A stretch of DNA of 64,000 bases from Empedobacter brevis_A (GCF_965118635.1 NZ_CBCPHV010000004.1:1-64000); one strand, 5' to 3'. Counted from the first letter of the stretch, positions 51,037-60,474 are shown. Numbers and translations: made by a program. The notes: generated from the letters alone by a model not told the origin.

Positions 51037-52455
51037 ATGCTTTTATCTTTATTTATCATTTTACCATTAATAGTAGGAATTTTTATGCTATTAATGAAAG
51101 ATCAAAAACCACAAAGATGGTTAGGAGCATTCGTTGGTGGAGCATTGTTGGCGTTATACTTCTTTATCACTTGCAAAGGTGGAAATAATGAGTTAACGTA
51201 TCAAACACAATGGTTCAATTTCAACAGCGTTAAAACTTATTTCGCTTTAAATGTTCAAGGTTTGGGAGGATTAATGATTTTATTAACCAACCTTACTTAC
51301 TTAGCTCTTTTTGTTTATTTATCAACAACAAAACAAAAATATAACAATACATTCTACGGATTATTGTTAATCACTTTAGCAGGATTGAACGGAGTTTTCC
51401 TAGCAGAAGACTTAATTTTATTCTATTTCTTCTGGGAAATTGTTCTTATTCCTGTTTATTTCTTAATTGGATTATTCGGAATTGGAAAAGACAAAATTCG
51501 TGCAAATATGACATTCTTCTTGTACACGATTTTAGGATCGATGTTTATGTTAGGAGGAATTATTTACATCGGATTTTTCTTACAACCAACATCGTTTTTA
51601 TTAACAGATATTGTACAAGTTACAGGACCTAATTATTCAACAAATACAGCGTTGGCATTGTTATTCTTAATCGCTTTTGTGATTAAAATTCCAATCTTTC
51701 CATTTCATACTTGGCAACCAACAATTTACAAAACATCTCCAACTCCATTAACAGTTGTACTTTCAGCATTAATGGCAAAAATGGGATTATTCGCTGTAGT
51801 TACTTGGTATTTAGGAATGTTTCCAACAATTTCAGAATTGTTCAAATACTTTACTTACATCGCAATTTTCGGATTAGTTTATGCTTCCTTAATTGCTTTA
51901 AGTACAAAAAATGTAAAGAAAATTATTGCTTATAGCTCGATTGCTCACTTAGCATTAATCTTTGTTTCATTATTTTCAGAATTAGCAAATGGAGTAACAG
52001 GAGCATATTTCCAAATGTTTTCACATGGTTTAGTCGTATTAGGATTATGGTTATGTGTTGATATTATGGAAAGAAAATATCATTTAACAGATATCAAATC
52101 AATTGGAGGTTTAGCCAAAGTTGATCCAACTTTATCGATCTTATTCATGCTATTCGGTTTAGCAAATGTAGCATTACCATTAACAAGTTCATTCATCGGA
52201 GAATTTATGATGCTTTCAGCATTATTTACACACAATCCAGTTTTATGTGTTGTAGCTTGTTTAGGTGTTATTTTATCTGCCGTTTATACATTAAGATTAT
52301 CAAGTGCATTATTATTTGGAGAAGTGAAAAACATCAAACAAAAAGATGCGCAAAAAGGAGGTTTTGGACCAATAGCAGTTTTATCAGTAATTGCAATCAT
52401 TGTGATTATTTTAGGAGTTTATCCAACACCAATTTTTAACTTATTAGCACATTAA
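51037..52455 (+). CDS. nuoM: NADH-quinone oxidoreductase subunit M
   Basis: A 472-aa antiporter-like subunit. FFFWEIVLIPVYFLIGLFG (conserved Glu near residue 134), FAFVIKIPIFPFHTW-like IAFVIKIPIFPFHTWQP, IAYSSIAHLALIF and FQMFSHGLVVLGLWL are visible. The loop after the HTW motif reads QPTIYKTSPTPLTVVLSALM, in place of the common LPDAH form. Confidence 0.95.
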   Translation: MLLSLFIILPLIVGIFMLLMKDQKPQRWLGAFVGGALLALYFFITCKGGNNELTYQTQWFNFNSVKTYFALNVQGLGGLMILLTNLTYLALFVYLSTTKQKYNNTFYGLLLITLAGLNGVFLAEDLILFYFFWEIVLIPVYFLIGLFGIGKDKIRANMTFFLYTILGSMFMLGGIIYIGFFLQPTSFLLTDIVQVTGPNYSTNTALALLFLIAFVIKIPIFPFHTWQPTIYKTSPTPLTVVLSALMAKMGLFAVVTWYLGMFPTISELFKYFTYIAIFGLVYASLIALSTKNVKKIIAYSSIAHLALIFVSLFSELANGVTGAYFQMFSHGLVVLGLWLCVDIMERKYHLTDIKSIGGLAKVDPTLSILFMLFGLANVALPLTSSFIGEFMMLSALFTHNPVLCVVACLGVILSAVYTLRLSSALLFGEVKNIKQKDAQKGGFGPIAVLSVIAIIVIILGVYPTPIFNLLAH

Positions 52456-52476
52456 ATCATTTTTGAATAAATAGAT

Positions 52477-53865
52477 ATGAATACGATTATTTTATCAGCA
52501 CTTTCAGGTATTATTTTGATGTTTAGTGGATTCTACATCAAAAATAATCGTGCCTTAAATATACTTTCTGTTGTTCTGTTTTTCGGAATGATTATAGGAG
52601 GAATTTTTGAATTGAAAGGTTGTTCAATGTTTGCAGGAAAATTCGATAACATGATAGGACAATCGCTTTACGGTGTTTCGTTCTTTATCGCATTAGCAGC
52701 ATTAGCAATTTTTTACTTATTGTTGAACAAAGATTCGTTTGGCAAAGTAGGAAAACATGTAGCAGAATATTACGCTTTAATTTTCTTCTCTTTTACAGGA
52801 ATCGCTGTTTTAGCACAATTCCACAACTTGGTAATTATGTTCTTAGGAATAGAATTAATGTCAATTCCAATGTACATTATTGCAGGAACAAACAAAGAGA
52901 GTCTTAAAAGTACAGAAGCATCTGTAAAATATTTCTTGATGGGAGCTTTCTCAACAGGAATTTTGATGTTGGGTGTAACATTTTTATATGGCGCAACAGG
53001 AACTTTTATGGTAGATCAATTGGTAAACTATAACAAAGATTTCGAAACAATTTATTACGCAGGATGGAGTTTAGTCATCTTCGCATTTTGTTTCAAAGTT
53101 TCTGCCGCACCTTTTCATGCATGGACACCAGACGTTTACGATGGAACACCAACGGTGTTTACATCATTTATGTCAACAATTATAAAAGGTGGATCATTTT
53201 TAGGATTTATTTTAGTTCTAAAATCATTCCCAACAAATGTAGAATATGCCGAATATTACCGTTTATTATTCGCATCAATTATTATTTTGACGTTATTTAT
53301 CGGAAACTTCGGAGCCGTTTCTCAAAAATCTGTAAAACGTTTGATGGCTTATTCATCAATTGCACAAGCAGGTTTTATGCTATTTGTATTGTTTAATATT
53401 AATTCAGCTTCCAAAGAAGCATTAATGTTCTATACGATTGCTTATTCGGTTGCGAATTTCATTATTTTCTATACAATAGATCAATTCAAAAATCCAAAAT
53501 TCGAAAGTTTTATTGGTTTAGGAAAAGCAAATCCAGTTTTGGCTGCAGCAATGACAATTTCCTTGATTTCATTAGCAGGTATTCCATTAACAGGAGGATT
53601 CTTCGCGAAATTTATGGCGTTGAGCATTGGAGGAACAAACGATAAAAATTTATTTTTGATTGTAATAGGATTGGTTATGGCAGTTTTGAGTATGTATTAT
53701 TACTTCAAAGTTATCAACTACATGTATTTCAAAAAAGGTAAAAACAAATTAAAAACACAAGATGGATTAACAAATTTCCTTTTAATTATCGGAATGTTAA
53801 TCTTAATTGTAATGGGAATTTTTCCAGGAATATTATCATCATTTTTACAAACGCCAATGTGGTAA
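52477..53865 (+). CDS. nuoN: NADH-quinone oxidoreductase subunit N
   Basis: A 462-aa antiporter-like subunit closing the operon. MFLGIELMSIPMYIIAGTNK, VSAAPFHAWTPDVYDGTPT (near residue 207), RLMAYSSIAQAGFMLF and SLAGIPLTGGFFAKFM identify it. A strong terminator follows at 53908. Confidence 0.96.
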   Translation: MNTIILSALSGIILMFSGFYIKNNRALNILSVVLFFGMIIGGIFELKGCSMFAGKFDNMIGQSLYGVSFFIALAALAIFYLLLNKDSFGKVGKHVAEYYALIFFSFTGIAVLAQFHNLVIMFLGIELMSIPMYIIAGTNKESLKSTEASVKYFLMGAFSTGILMLGVTFLYGATGTFMVDQLVNYNKDFETIYYAGWSLVIFAFCFKVSAAPFHAWTPDVYDGTPTVFTSFMSTIIKGGSFLGFILVLKSFPTNVEYAEYYRLLFASIIILTLFIGNFGAVSQKSVKRLMAYSSIAQAGFMLFVLFNINSASKEALMFYTIAYSVANFIIFYTIDQFKNPKFESFIGLGKANPVLAAAMTISLISLAGIPLTGGFFAKFMALSIGGTNDKNLFLIVIGLVMAVLSMYYYFKVINYMYFKKGKNKLKTQDGLTNFLLIIGMLILIVMGIFPGILSSFLQTPMW

Positions 53866-53907
53866 TTGTAGAATGATTATTCTATAGTTTTTTATTATTT
53901 ATTATTT

Positions 53908-53946
53908 AAAAAGCTCGTGTTAATTAATTGACACGAGCTTTTTTAT
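53908..53946. terminator. Bidirectional terminator after the nuo operon
   Basis: AAAAGCTCGTGT / ACACGAGCTTTT perfect 12-bp stem with a 10-nt loop, T-run after and A-run before. It also serves the convergent lipoprotein peptidase gene. Confidence 0.92.
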
Positions 53947-53965
53947 TTACCATAAAAATTGAGAT

Positions 53966-55141
53966 TTATAAAATGTGTTTTATATTATCGTAGAGAGATA
54001 TTCCATAATCATCTTTTATTAAAGTGAGAAACTCTTCTAGGTTTGATATTTCAAAATCATTCATTTTATTTAAGAAAATAATAAATTCATCTTCGCCCAG
54101 ATTTTTTTCTATTTCATAACAAATTAAAGCTCCTTTAACATACAGTAATTTTTCTCTTATTTTGTCATCCATTTTTTTATTAATCGCTGATATTTCCTTA
54201 TTTGAAATACCTAAACTATTAATTTCTTGTTGTTTTCTTTTGATAAGATTTTCAAATTCAGTATTTCCATATTTATATCTATAATACATATATGATAAAT
54301 ATTCGGCAAAACCTTCATTTAAAAAAGCATTAGGATTAGAATTGATATTTTTTGATTTTGAAAACCATTTATGAGCAATTTCATGACATAATAAATATAA
54401 ATTTCCTTTTTCATTATCAATGTTTTGAATGCTTATAAAATTTTTGGATGAAAAAAATGAATAATTATAATAATCATTTATATAGATAGTTAAATCATCA
54501 ATCTTGTCATTTTTGAATATATGATTATAATATTTCAATATATCGTTAGAAGTATTGTATATGTAGTCAATTTTTTTGTCATTCTGATTTTGATAAATTA
54601 TTTTAATCTTTTGGTTTTTATACGAAGTAAATTTTTCTTTTGAAATAACAAAAGAAAGTTTATCTGAAGTACATTGTTTACATTCCAAACCATTTGTATA
54701 ATAGTATAAATTACTTTTATTCCTAATTTTTATTTTATAATTTAAAGATTCAAAATAATCTGTCATTTTTATTGGAATCAATTGATTATCTATAAAATGT
54801 ATACCTTTTATATCATCTTCTTTTATATCAAAATTTTTATAATAATCTATCTTAAAAATTTTATTGTTTTTACTATTCTTAATTTTTAATATGTTGAATT
54901 CAGGATTAGTACGATCTATTGAGTAATATTGACTTTCTTTTATCATTAAACTTTTATCAAGTTTGAAAGCAAGATTGTTTTCAAAAGATTTTTGTGCTTG
55001 AATGATTGTTGAAATATGTAATGTATTATTTAATATTTCTAAGTCAATGTTATAGCTTAATATGTTTTTATTATTTTCCTGTGCGCTACAAGAAATAAAA
55101 ACAAATAAAATAGATGCATAAACGAATTGAATGAATTTCAT
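53966..55141 (-). CDS. Lipoprotein M1-like zinc metallopeptidase (short)
   Basis: A 391-aa protein with a lipoprotein signal (SILFVFISCSAQ). The zinc site HEIAHKWFSK (HExxH near residue 250) is followed about 20 residues later by LNEGFAEYLSYMYY, giving the third ligand Glu as in the M1 aminopeptidase family. The usual GAMEN substrate-binding motif is not evident before the zinc site, and the C-terminal domains of full M1 enzymes are missing. The gene is noticeably more AT-rich than its neighbours, with many Lys, Asn and Ile codons. It may be an envelope peptidase acquired or evolving fast. The neighbouring divergent gene at 55276 is a second, longer M1-type enzyme. Confidence 0.75.
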   Translation of the reverse strand: MKFIQFVYASILFVFISCSAQENNKNILSYNIDLEILNNTLHISTIIQAQKSFENNLAFKLDKSLMIKESQYYSIDRTNPEFNILKIKNSKNNKIFKIDYYKNFDIKEDDIKGIHFIDNQLIPIKMTDYFESLNYKIKIRNKSNLYYYTNGLECKQCTSDKLSFVISKEKFTSYKNQKIKIIYQNQNDKKIDYIYNTSNDILKYYNHIFKNDKIDDLTIYINDYYNYSFFSSKNFISIQNIDNEKGNLYLLCHEIAHKWFSKSKNINSNPNAFLNEGFAEYLSYMYYRYKYGNTEFENLIKRKQQEINSLGISNKEISAINKKMDDKIREKLLYVKGALICYEIEKNLGEDEFIIFLNKMNDFEISNLEEFLTLIKDDYGISLYDNIKHIL

Positions 55142-55200
55142 TTTCTATACTTTTCTATTGATGAATTAAAGATATGAAATTTTAAATTTTTAAAATTTTC

Positions 55201-55237
55201 AAAAGCTTGAAACAAAACTGACTTGTTCCAAGCTTTT
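55201..55237. other. Terminator-like hairpin in a divergent intergenic region
   Basis: AAAAGCTTGAAACAA (55201-55215) and TTGTTCCAAGCTTTT (55223-55237) pair with one mismatch, loop AACTGAC, then TTTTTCG. Both flanking genes read away from it, so it ends nothing now present. It may be the leftover terminator of a gene replaced by the AT-rich peptidase gene, or a 5' regulatory hairpin. Confidence 0.6.
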
Positions 55238-55240
55238 TCG

Positions 55241-55248
55241 TATTTTTG
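55241..55248 (+). promoter_or_regulatory. Promoter -7 box of the M1 peptidase gene
   Basis: TATTTTTG matches TAnnTTTG and lies 27 nt before ATG 55276, directly after the hairpin at 55201-55237. Confidence 0.55.
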
Positions 55249-55275
55249 AAATTAAAGTTTAATGATTAGTTAGAA

Positions 55276-57129
55276 ATGAGAAAATTTACTCTATTAATTT
55301 GCATTTGTTTGGTTCAATTTGCATTTGCTCAGCGCAAAGGTTATTGGCAACAAAAGGTAGATTATAAAATTGATGTTGATATGAAAGAAAAATCGTATCA
55401 ATATGATGGAAAAATGCAATTAAAATATACGAACAATTCAGGTCAAAACTTGAACAAAGTTTATTTCCATTTATATTTTAATGCTTTTCAACCAGGAAGT
55501 ATGATGGACAATCGTTTACAAAACATTCCAGATCCTGATAAAAGAATGGCAACGAATATTGGAACAAAAGAAAATCCAAAATTTGTAAGTCGTATTTCTG
55601 AATTGAAACCAGATCAAATTGGTTATCAAAAAATAATTTCTCTTAAACAAGACGGTAAAGCTGTTTCTTATAAAGTAGACGGAACAATTTTAGAAGTTAC
55701 ATTAGCAAAACCAATTGCAGAAGGACAAACTTCTACTTTCGATATGGTTTGGAATGCACAAGTTCCTGAACAAATTCGTCGTTCTGGACGAAATTCTAAA
55801 GATGGTGTAGAATTTTCTATGGCACAATGGTATCCAAAAATGGCTGAATTCGATACAGAAGGTTGGCATTTAGATGAATATGTTGGACGTGAATTTTTTG
55901 CTCCTTTTGGTAATTTTGATGTGACAATTAATATTGATAAAGATTATGTTGTTGGAGCTTCAGGAGAATTACAAAATCCAAATAATGTAAAAGGTTATGT
56001 AAAGAATCCTACAATCAAAGCAAAAAATGGAAAAGTAGCTTGGAATTTCAAAGCAGAAAATATTCACGATTTCGTTTGGGCTGCAGATAAAGAATTTGTC
56101 GTAGAACATGCAAAATCAAAACATGGTGTAGATGTTTATTTAGTTTATCAAGAGAATGATAAATCTTCTGCTTGGAGACAAGCAATGCCTTATGCTTTAG
56201 GTTTCTTTGATTATAATTCTGAACATTTTGGCGAATATCCTTGGAAAACATATTCGATTATTCAAGGAGGTGATGGTGGAATGGAATACGGAACAGCAAC
56301 TTTAATTGCTGGAGGTAGCAATTTAAACAGCTTAATCGGTACTATTTTTCACGAAGCAGCACATTCTTGGTACCAACAATTATTCGGAATCAATGAAACG
56401 TATAACGAATGGTTCGACGAAGGTTTTACATCATATGTAGAGCAAATGGCGCATCTAAATGTTGTAGAAAAATTAAAAGTAATGCCATCTAATCCAAATC
56501 CAGATGCTTACAAAGGTTATATTGCATTAGCACTTTCAGGAAAAGAAGAACCAGCAAGTTTATTGGCCGATTATTACAATACAAACTATGCTTATTCTTT
56601 GGAAGCTTACTACAAAGGACAAGTTTTAGCAATTCAATTGGGATATATTATTGGGAATGATAATTTGAACAAAACATTTTTAGAATTCTATAAACAATGG
56701 AAATTTAAACATCCTTCAGGAAATGATTTCAAACGTGTTGCCGAAGAAGTTTCTGGAATTAATCTTAAATGGTATTTCAATTTATTTATCAATACAACAC
56801 GAAAAATAGATTATGCTATAGAAGCAGTAAACGGAAATACAATTACAATTGCAAATAAATCAGATTTTGCAATGCCAATTGATTTATTGGTAGAATATAC
56901 AGATGGTTCGAAAGAGTTATTTTATATTCCTTTACGTGAAATGCGTGGAGAAAAACCAGCAGAAAATTTATTAGAATATCAAGGAGCGAAAAGAACGATT
57001 TTAGAAGATTGGTTCTGGACGAAACCAACATATGATGTTAAAGTTTCTAAAGAAATTAAACAAGTTACAATCGATCCAACAAAACGTTTGGCAGATGTAA
57101 ATGATAAAAATAACGTATTTACAAAATAA
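55276..57129 (+). CDS. Exported M1-family zinc metallopeptidase
   Basis: A 617-aa protein with a signal peptide ending FAFAQ. The N-terminal beta domain (QQKVDYKIDVDMKEKSYQYD) is followed by the gluzincin catalytic domain. GGMEYGTATLIAGGS stands where GAMEN occurs, HEAAHSWYQQLFG (near residue 359) gives two zinc ligands and the base, and NEWFDEGFTSYVEQMA gives the third ligand. It is shorter than full aminopeptidase N and lacks the large C-terminal helical domain, a form common in Bacteroidota. It should degrade peptides outside the inner membrane. Its stop overlaps the coaX ATG by one base. Confidence 0.88.
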   Translation: MRKFTLLICICLVQFAFAQRKGYWQQKVDYKIDVDMKEKSYQYDGKMQLKYTNNSGQNLNKVYFHLYFNAFQPGSMMDNRLQNIPDPDKRMATNIGTKENPKFVSRISELKPDQIGYQKIISLKQDGKAVSYKVDGTILEVTLAKPIAEGQTSTFDMVWNAQVPEQIRRSGRNSKDGVEFSMAQWYPKMAEFDTEGWHLDEYVGREFFAPFGNFDVTINIDKDYVVGASGELQNPNNVKGYVKNPTIKAKNGKVAWNFKAENIHDFVWAADKEFVVEHAKSKHGVDVYLVYQENDKSSAWRQAMPYALGFFDYNSEHFGEYPWKTYSIIQGGDGGMEYGTATLIAGGSNLNSLIGTIFHEAAHSWYQQLFGINETYNEWFDEGFTSYVEQMAHLNVVEKLKVMPSNPNPDAYKGYIALALSGKEEPASLLADYYNTNYAYSLEAYYKGQVLAIQLGYIIGNDNLNKTFLEFYKQWKFKHPSGNDFKRVAEEVSGINLKWYFNLFINTTRKIDYAIEAVNGNTITIANKSDFAMPIDLLVEYTDGSKELFYIPLREMRGEKPAENLLEYQGAKRTILEDWFWTKPTYDVKVSKEIKQVTIDPTKRLADVNDKNNVFTK

Positions 57130-57902
57130 TGTTATTAGCAGTAAATATAGGAAATACTAATCTTCGTTTCGCAGTTTTCAAAAGCGAAACGGAGATTATT
57201 ACTTGGACAATCAACACAAAACCTTATCGTACCGAATACGAGTTTTATGCAAAATTCTCTAACATCTATGAGCCTTTTGGGATTGAGAAAGATGATATCA
57301 CCGATATTGTAATTGGTTCAGTTGTGCCGCCACTCACAGCGAGCGTTAAAATTGCTTTACAAAAAATTCACAAATTCAAACCAATGGTTGTGGATCGTAA
57401 TACACCATCGGCAATTAAACATAAGTCAAACCAAATGGGAACCGATTTATATGCCAATGCTGTAGCTGCTCATTATCAAAATTATCCAGGCAAAAAAATT
57501 GTTATTGATTTTGGAACTGCACTTACTTTTTTAGGACTTGACGAACAAGGAACTGTGGGCGGAGTTGTAATTGCTCCTGGAATTATCACAGCCTTAAATT
57601 CTTTGGTGGGAGAAACAGCTCAGTTACCAACAATAGAATTAAAAGCTCCTAAAACAGTTTTAGGATTAGATACAGAATCTTGTATGCAATCAGGAATGGT
57701 TTATGGCTTTTTGAGTATGGTAGAAGGAATGATTGATCGCATCAATACAGAAGAAGGAGAACAATGTTATGTAATTTCTACCGGAGGAGTTGGCGGAGTT
57801 TACAAATCATTGACAAATAAAATTGATATTGATGATCGTTTACACACCATAAAAGGTCTTAAAATATTATATGAATTGAATAAAGATTCGTTCGTAAAAT
57901 AA
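57129..57902 (+). CDS. coaX: Type III pantothenate kinase
   Basis: A 257-aa ASKHA-fold kinase for the first step of coenzyme A synthesis. AVNIGNTNLRFAVFKSE (phosphate loop), MGTDLYANAVAAHYQN (near residue 103), VIDFGTALTFLGLDEQG and PGIITALNSLVGETAQLP are the family motifs. It is translationally coupled to the upstream peptidase gene (TAATG) and is followed by a terminator. Confidence 0.94.
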   Translation: MLLAVNIGNTNLRFAVFKSETEIITWTINTKPYRTEYEFYAKFSNIYEPFGIEKDDITDIVIGSVVPPLTASVKIALQKIHKFKPMVVDRNTPSAIKHKSNQMGTDLYANAVAAHYQNYPGKKIVIDFGTALTFLGLDEQGTVGGVVIAPGIITALNSLVGETAQLPTIELKAPKTVLGLDTESCMQSGMVYGFLSMVEGMIDRINTEEGEQCYVISTGGVGGVYKSLTNKIDIDDRLHTIKGLKILYELNKDSFVK

Positions 57903-57929
57903 ATTTAGTTAATCAATTTAAAACAATAT

Positions 57930-57956
57930 AAAGCTCGTTATTAACGAGCTTTTTTC
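57930..57956 (+). terminator. Intrinsic terminator after coaX
   Basis: AAAGCTCGTTA / TTAACGAGCTTT is a near-perfect palindrome followed by TTTT. Confidence 0.88.
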
Positions 57957-57997
57957 ATTCTATTATAAATCATTTTGAAAAAAATGTTTAATTTTCT

Positions 57998-58025
57998 GTA
58001 ACCTTTTTATAAACCTTGAGTCTAT
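57998..58025 (+). promoter_or_regulatory. Candidate ECF-sigma promoter (autoregulation)
   Basis: GTAACC (57998-58003) and GTCTAT (58020-58025), 16 nt apart, resemble the -35 and -10 elements of ECF-dependent promoters, and differ from the housekeeping TAnnTTTG type. It lies 24 nt before the sigma gene start. I recall such GTAACC...GTCTA pairs before flavobacterial ECF operons, which implies positive autoregulation. Confidence 0.5.
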
Positions 58026-58049
58026 TAAGAGAGAAACCAATTAACACAC

Positions 58050-58625
58050 GTGAAATTATTTGTACTAAATCGAAAAAGTAAAGAGCAAGTTCTGGTCGAA
58101 AGACTAAAAAAGAACGATGCTTTGGCGCAAAAAGAACTCTACGAGCAAAGCTCTAAAAAGATGTTGAGCGTTTGTAGAAGCTACATAGAAGATATGCATT
58201 ATGCAGAAGATTGTATGATTAATGGCTTTTGTAAAGTTTTTAATCATATCGAGAAATTTCAAAATAAAGGAAGCTTCGAAGGTTGGATGCGCCGAATAAT
58301 GATTAATGAATGTTTGACTTTTTTGCGAGCAAATAAAACACTTATTTATGTTGATGATGTAAGAGTTGCAAACTATGATGATGCAGATGATGAAATAGAA
58401 GAAACATGGTTAAACTTTAATGTACAAGAGGTATTAGATCAACTTTCAGAGCCTTATAGATTGGTTTTTAATCTTCATATACTCGAAGATTTTTCTCACC
58501 AAGAAATTGCTGAAATGTTGAATATTTCGGTGTCTACAAGCAAAACACAATTGTTTCGTGCAAAGGTAAAACTGAGAGAAATTGTTCTAAGTAAAAAGAA
58601 AATGACAAATGAAAAACAACGATAA
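58050..58625 (+). CDS. ECF-type RNA polymerase sigma factor
   Basis: A 191-aa sigma-70 family protein starting at GTG 58050. Region 2 is DALAQKELYEQSSKKMLSVC with YAEDCMINGFCKVFNHIEKF and WMRRIMINECLTFLR. Region 4 is LSEPYRLVFNLHILEDFSHQ with EIAEMLNISVSTSKTQLFRA, the DNA-reading helix-turn-helix. It should direct transcription of an envelope-related regulon. The next gene, overlapping by 17 nt, encodes a single-helix membrane protein that is probably its anti-sigma factor, and a beta-barrel protein follows, suggesting an outer-membrane stress or surface role. Confidence 0.92.
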   Translation: MKLFVLNRKSKEQVLVERLKKNDALAQKELYEQSSKKMLSVCRSYIEDMHYAEDCMINGFCKVFNHIEKFQNKGSFEGWMRRIMINECLTFLRANKTLIYVDDVRVANYDDADDEIEETWLNFNVQEVLDQLSEPYRLVFNLHILEDFSHQEIAEMLNISVSTSKTQLFRAKVKLREIVLSKKKMTNEKQR

Positions 58626-59271
58626 AATATCAAATTATATAAAAACCGATTTAGAAAATCGAGAACTAAATCCTTCTCATGATGCTTGGGATCGAATTCA
58701 AGCTCGAATGGATGTTGCACCTTTACCACAGAAATCAAACTTCAAATGGTGGTTATCTGCTGCGGTTGTTGCATTTTTTACGATTTCTACATCAATTTAT
58801 TTATTCACAAATCAATCGAAAGATGAGCAATCAAAAGAATTTGTAAATAATCAAAAGCAAAATAATCCTCAACAAACTCAATTAGATTCTAATACAGTTC
58901 ATTCTCCAGAATCGATGTTTGCAAATAATGAAAAGATAGATTCTTCTAAAAAAGAAATTGAAGTTCAACAAGAAGAAAAAAAACCGATTCAGCATGGTAA
59001 AGTTCAAGTCGCAATAAACGATGAATCTCAACAAGTAGAAATGGCTTTTCCTAATAAGAAAGAATCAACTTCAGAAAAGAAAGAAGATCTAAAATTAAAT
59101 GTTCAATCAAAGAAAACTATTGCTGCAAATACAACATCATTAGATTCTGTAAAAGTGAACAAAAAGAAAAAGAATTATGTAGATCCAAATATGTTATTGT
59201 ATTCTATAGAAAATAAAGAAAATCTAAAAGAATCTAATCAATCGCGCGTGGTTTCTATCGGTTTCAAATAA
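58609..59271 (+). CDS. Putative membrane anti-sigma factor
   Basis: A 220-aa protein. A short cytoplasmic N terminus (about 45 residues, including SHDAWDRIQARMDV) is followed by one membrane helix (WWLSAAVVAFFTISTSIYLF) and a long low-complexity, Lys/Gln/Ser-rich periplasmic part. No zinc-binding anti-sigma motif (HxxxCxxC) is present. Overlap with the ECF gene and topology suggest a regulator of that sigma factor, as is common for such pairs in Bacteroidota. The N-terminal 'AWDRI' segment is a trait I have seen in such proteins. Function is inferred, not shown. Confidence 0.65.
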   Translation: MKNNDKISNYIKTDLENRELNPSHDAWDRIQARMDVAPLPQKSNFKWWLSAAVVAFFTISTSIYLFTNQSKDEQSKEFVNNQKQNNPQQTQLDSNTVHSPESMFANNEKIDSSKKEIEVQQEEKKPIQHGKVQVAINDESQQVEMAFPNKKESTSEKKEDLKLNVQSKKTIAANTTSLDSVKVNKKKKNYVDPNMLLYSIENKENLKESNQSRVVSIGFK

Positions 59272-59299
59272 ACATTAATATGCCTAAATTAACAAGATT

Positions 59300-60340
59300 A
59301 TGATAAAAAAACTTATCGTAGCAGGATTATTATGCCTTTCGGCTACATCTCTATATGCTCAGAAATTTACATTTGATTTGAATGATAAAAATGATGAAAA
59401 AATAAGTCCAATCGTAAAAGATCGTATCAATGAATTTACTTTGGTTATTCGTCAAATAGTTCAAGAAGAAAAATCTGCAATGGAAAAGAAAGTTGCAGAT
59501 ATAGATAAAGAATTGGCAGAAGGTAAACTAAGTATTTCCGAAGCTACAGCGAAGAAAGAAGCTATTGCAAGTGTATATTCAGGAACGATAAATGATCGCA
59601 TTCAAGAAGTGAATTTCAATTTAGATGATATTATCAAACAACAAGTTGCATTTTCTATTATGAATGGCGAAGATCCTGTAACTCCAAAAACGAAACAAGA
59701 TGTTACAAAACGTTATCGAATTGCCAATCAACTAAATGGTTATGGATCTTTTGGATACATGACATTCACAGGAAAAAAAGATTCAGAATTAAATAAACAC
59801 GAAAAATTCTCAAGCAATCTTACAGTTGGTTTAATCTATGAAAGACAATTATCCTTAACAAGTCCTTTTAACTTCTTGGCAGGAGGATTACTTTCATGGC
59901 GAACATATCGTATTGATGATGATATGCGTTTTAACCGCGATGAAAACGGAAATGTTGGATTAGTAAAAAGTGATAAATCATTAGATAAATCAAAATTACG
60001 TTCAGCCTATTTTATGGTTCCTGTCGGATTCAAATATAATTTTTCTAAAGTGAGAAATATTGCCGAAGATTTTGCCTATCGTCCGCAAGGAAGATATTAC
60101 ATCGCAACCTATTTGTATGGAGGAACTCTTTTGTCGTCGAATAACATCTACAAAGGTTCTGGCGTTCGCAACAAAGAACGAGGAAATTATAATGTGAATA
60201 ATTTTATCTACGGAGCCGAAGTAACAGTTGGTTTGGGATTGATAAATGTATTTATCAGAAAAGATTTTAATGATTATTTTAAAAGTAATACATTCGATAA
60301 TCGCAAAATGATTCAATTTGGCATAAATCTTGGAATATAA
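59300..60340 (+). CDS. Exported protein with coiled coil and beta-barrel (ECF operon)
   Basis: A 346-aa protein with a signal peptide (MIKKLIVAGLLCLSATSLYA). Residues about 45-100 are helical and charged (EEKSAMEKKVADIDKELAEG), likely coiled coil. From about 130 on, alternating amphipathic strands with aromatic girdles (GYGSFGYMTFTGKKDSELNK, LTVGLIYERQLSLTSPFNFL, MIQFGINLGI at the end) look like an outer-membrane barrel. It lies 28 nt after the anti-sigma gene and is probably the effector or sensed component of the sigma system. No family was recognised. Confidence 0.68.
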   Translation: MIKKLIVAGLLCLSATSLYAQKFTFDLNDKNDEKISPIVKDRINEFTLVIRQIVQEEKSAMEKKVADIDKELAEGKLSISEATAKKEAIASVYSGTINDRIQEVNFNLDDIIKQQVAFSIMNGEDPVTPKTKQDVTKRYRIANQLNGYGSFGYMTFTGKKDSELNKHEKFSSNLTVGLIYERQLSLTSPFNFLAGGLLSWRTYRIDDDMRFNRDENGNVGLVKSDKSLDKSKLRSAYFMVPVGFKYNFSKVRNIAEDFAYRPQGRYYIATYLYGGTLLSSNNIYKGSGVRNKERGNYNVNNFIYGAEVTVGLGLINVFIRKDFNDYFKSNTFDNRKMIQFGINLGI

Positions 60341-60385
60341 TTAAACAGCATAAACATAGTTTTATAACATAACATTTTAATATAA

Positions 60386-60413
60386 GAAGCCTCAGATTTT
60401 CTGAGGTTTTTTT
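60386..60413 (+). terminator. Intrinsic terminator after the ECF operon
   Basis: CCTCAG-ATTTT-CTGAGG hairpin followed by a long T-run. Confidence 0.88.
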
Positions 60414-60474
60414 ATTTGTAAAAAAAATTGAAATCAAAACTCAAAAAAATGTAAATTAGTAGAAACACAATCCA

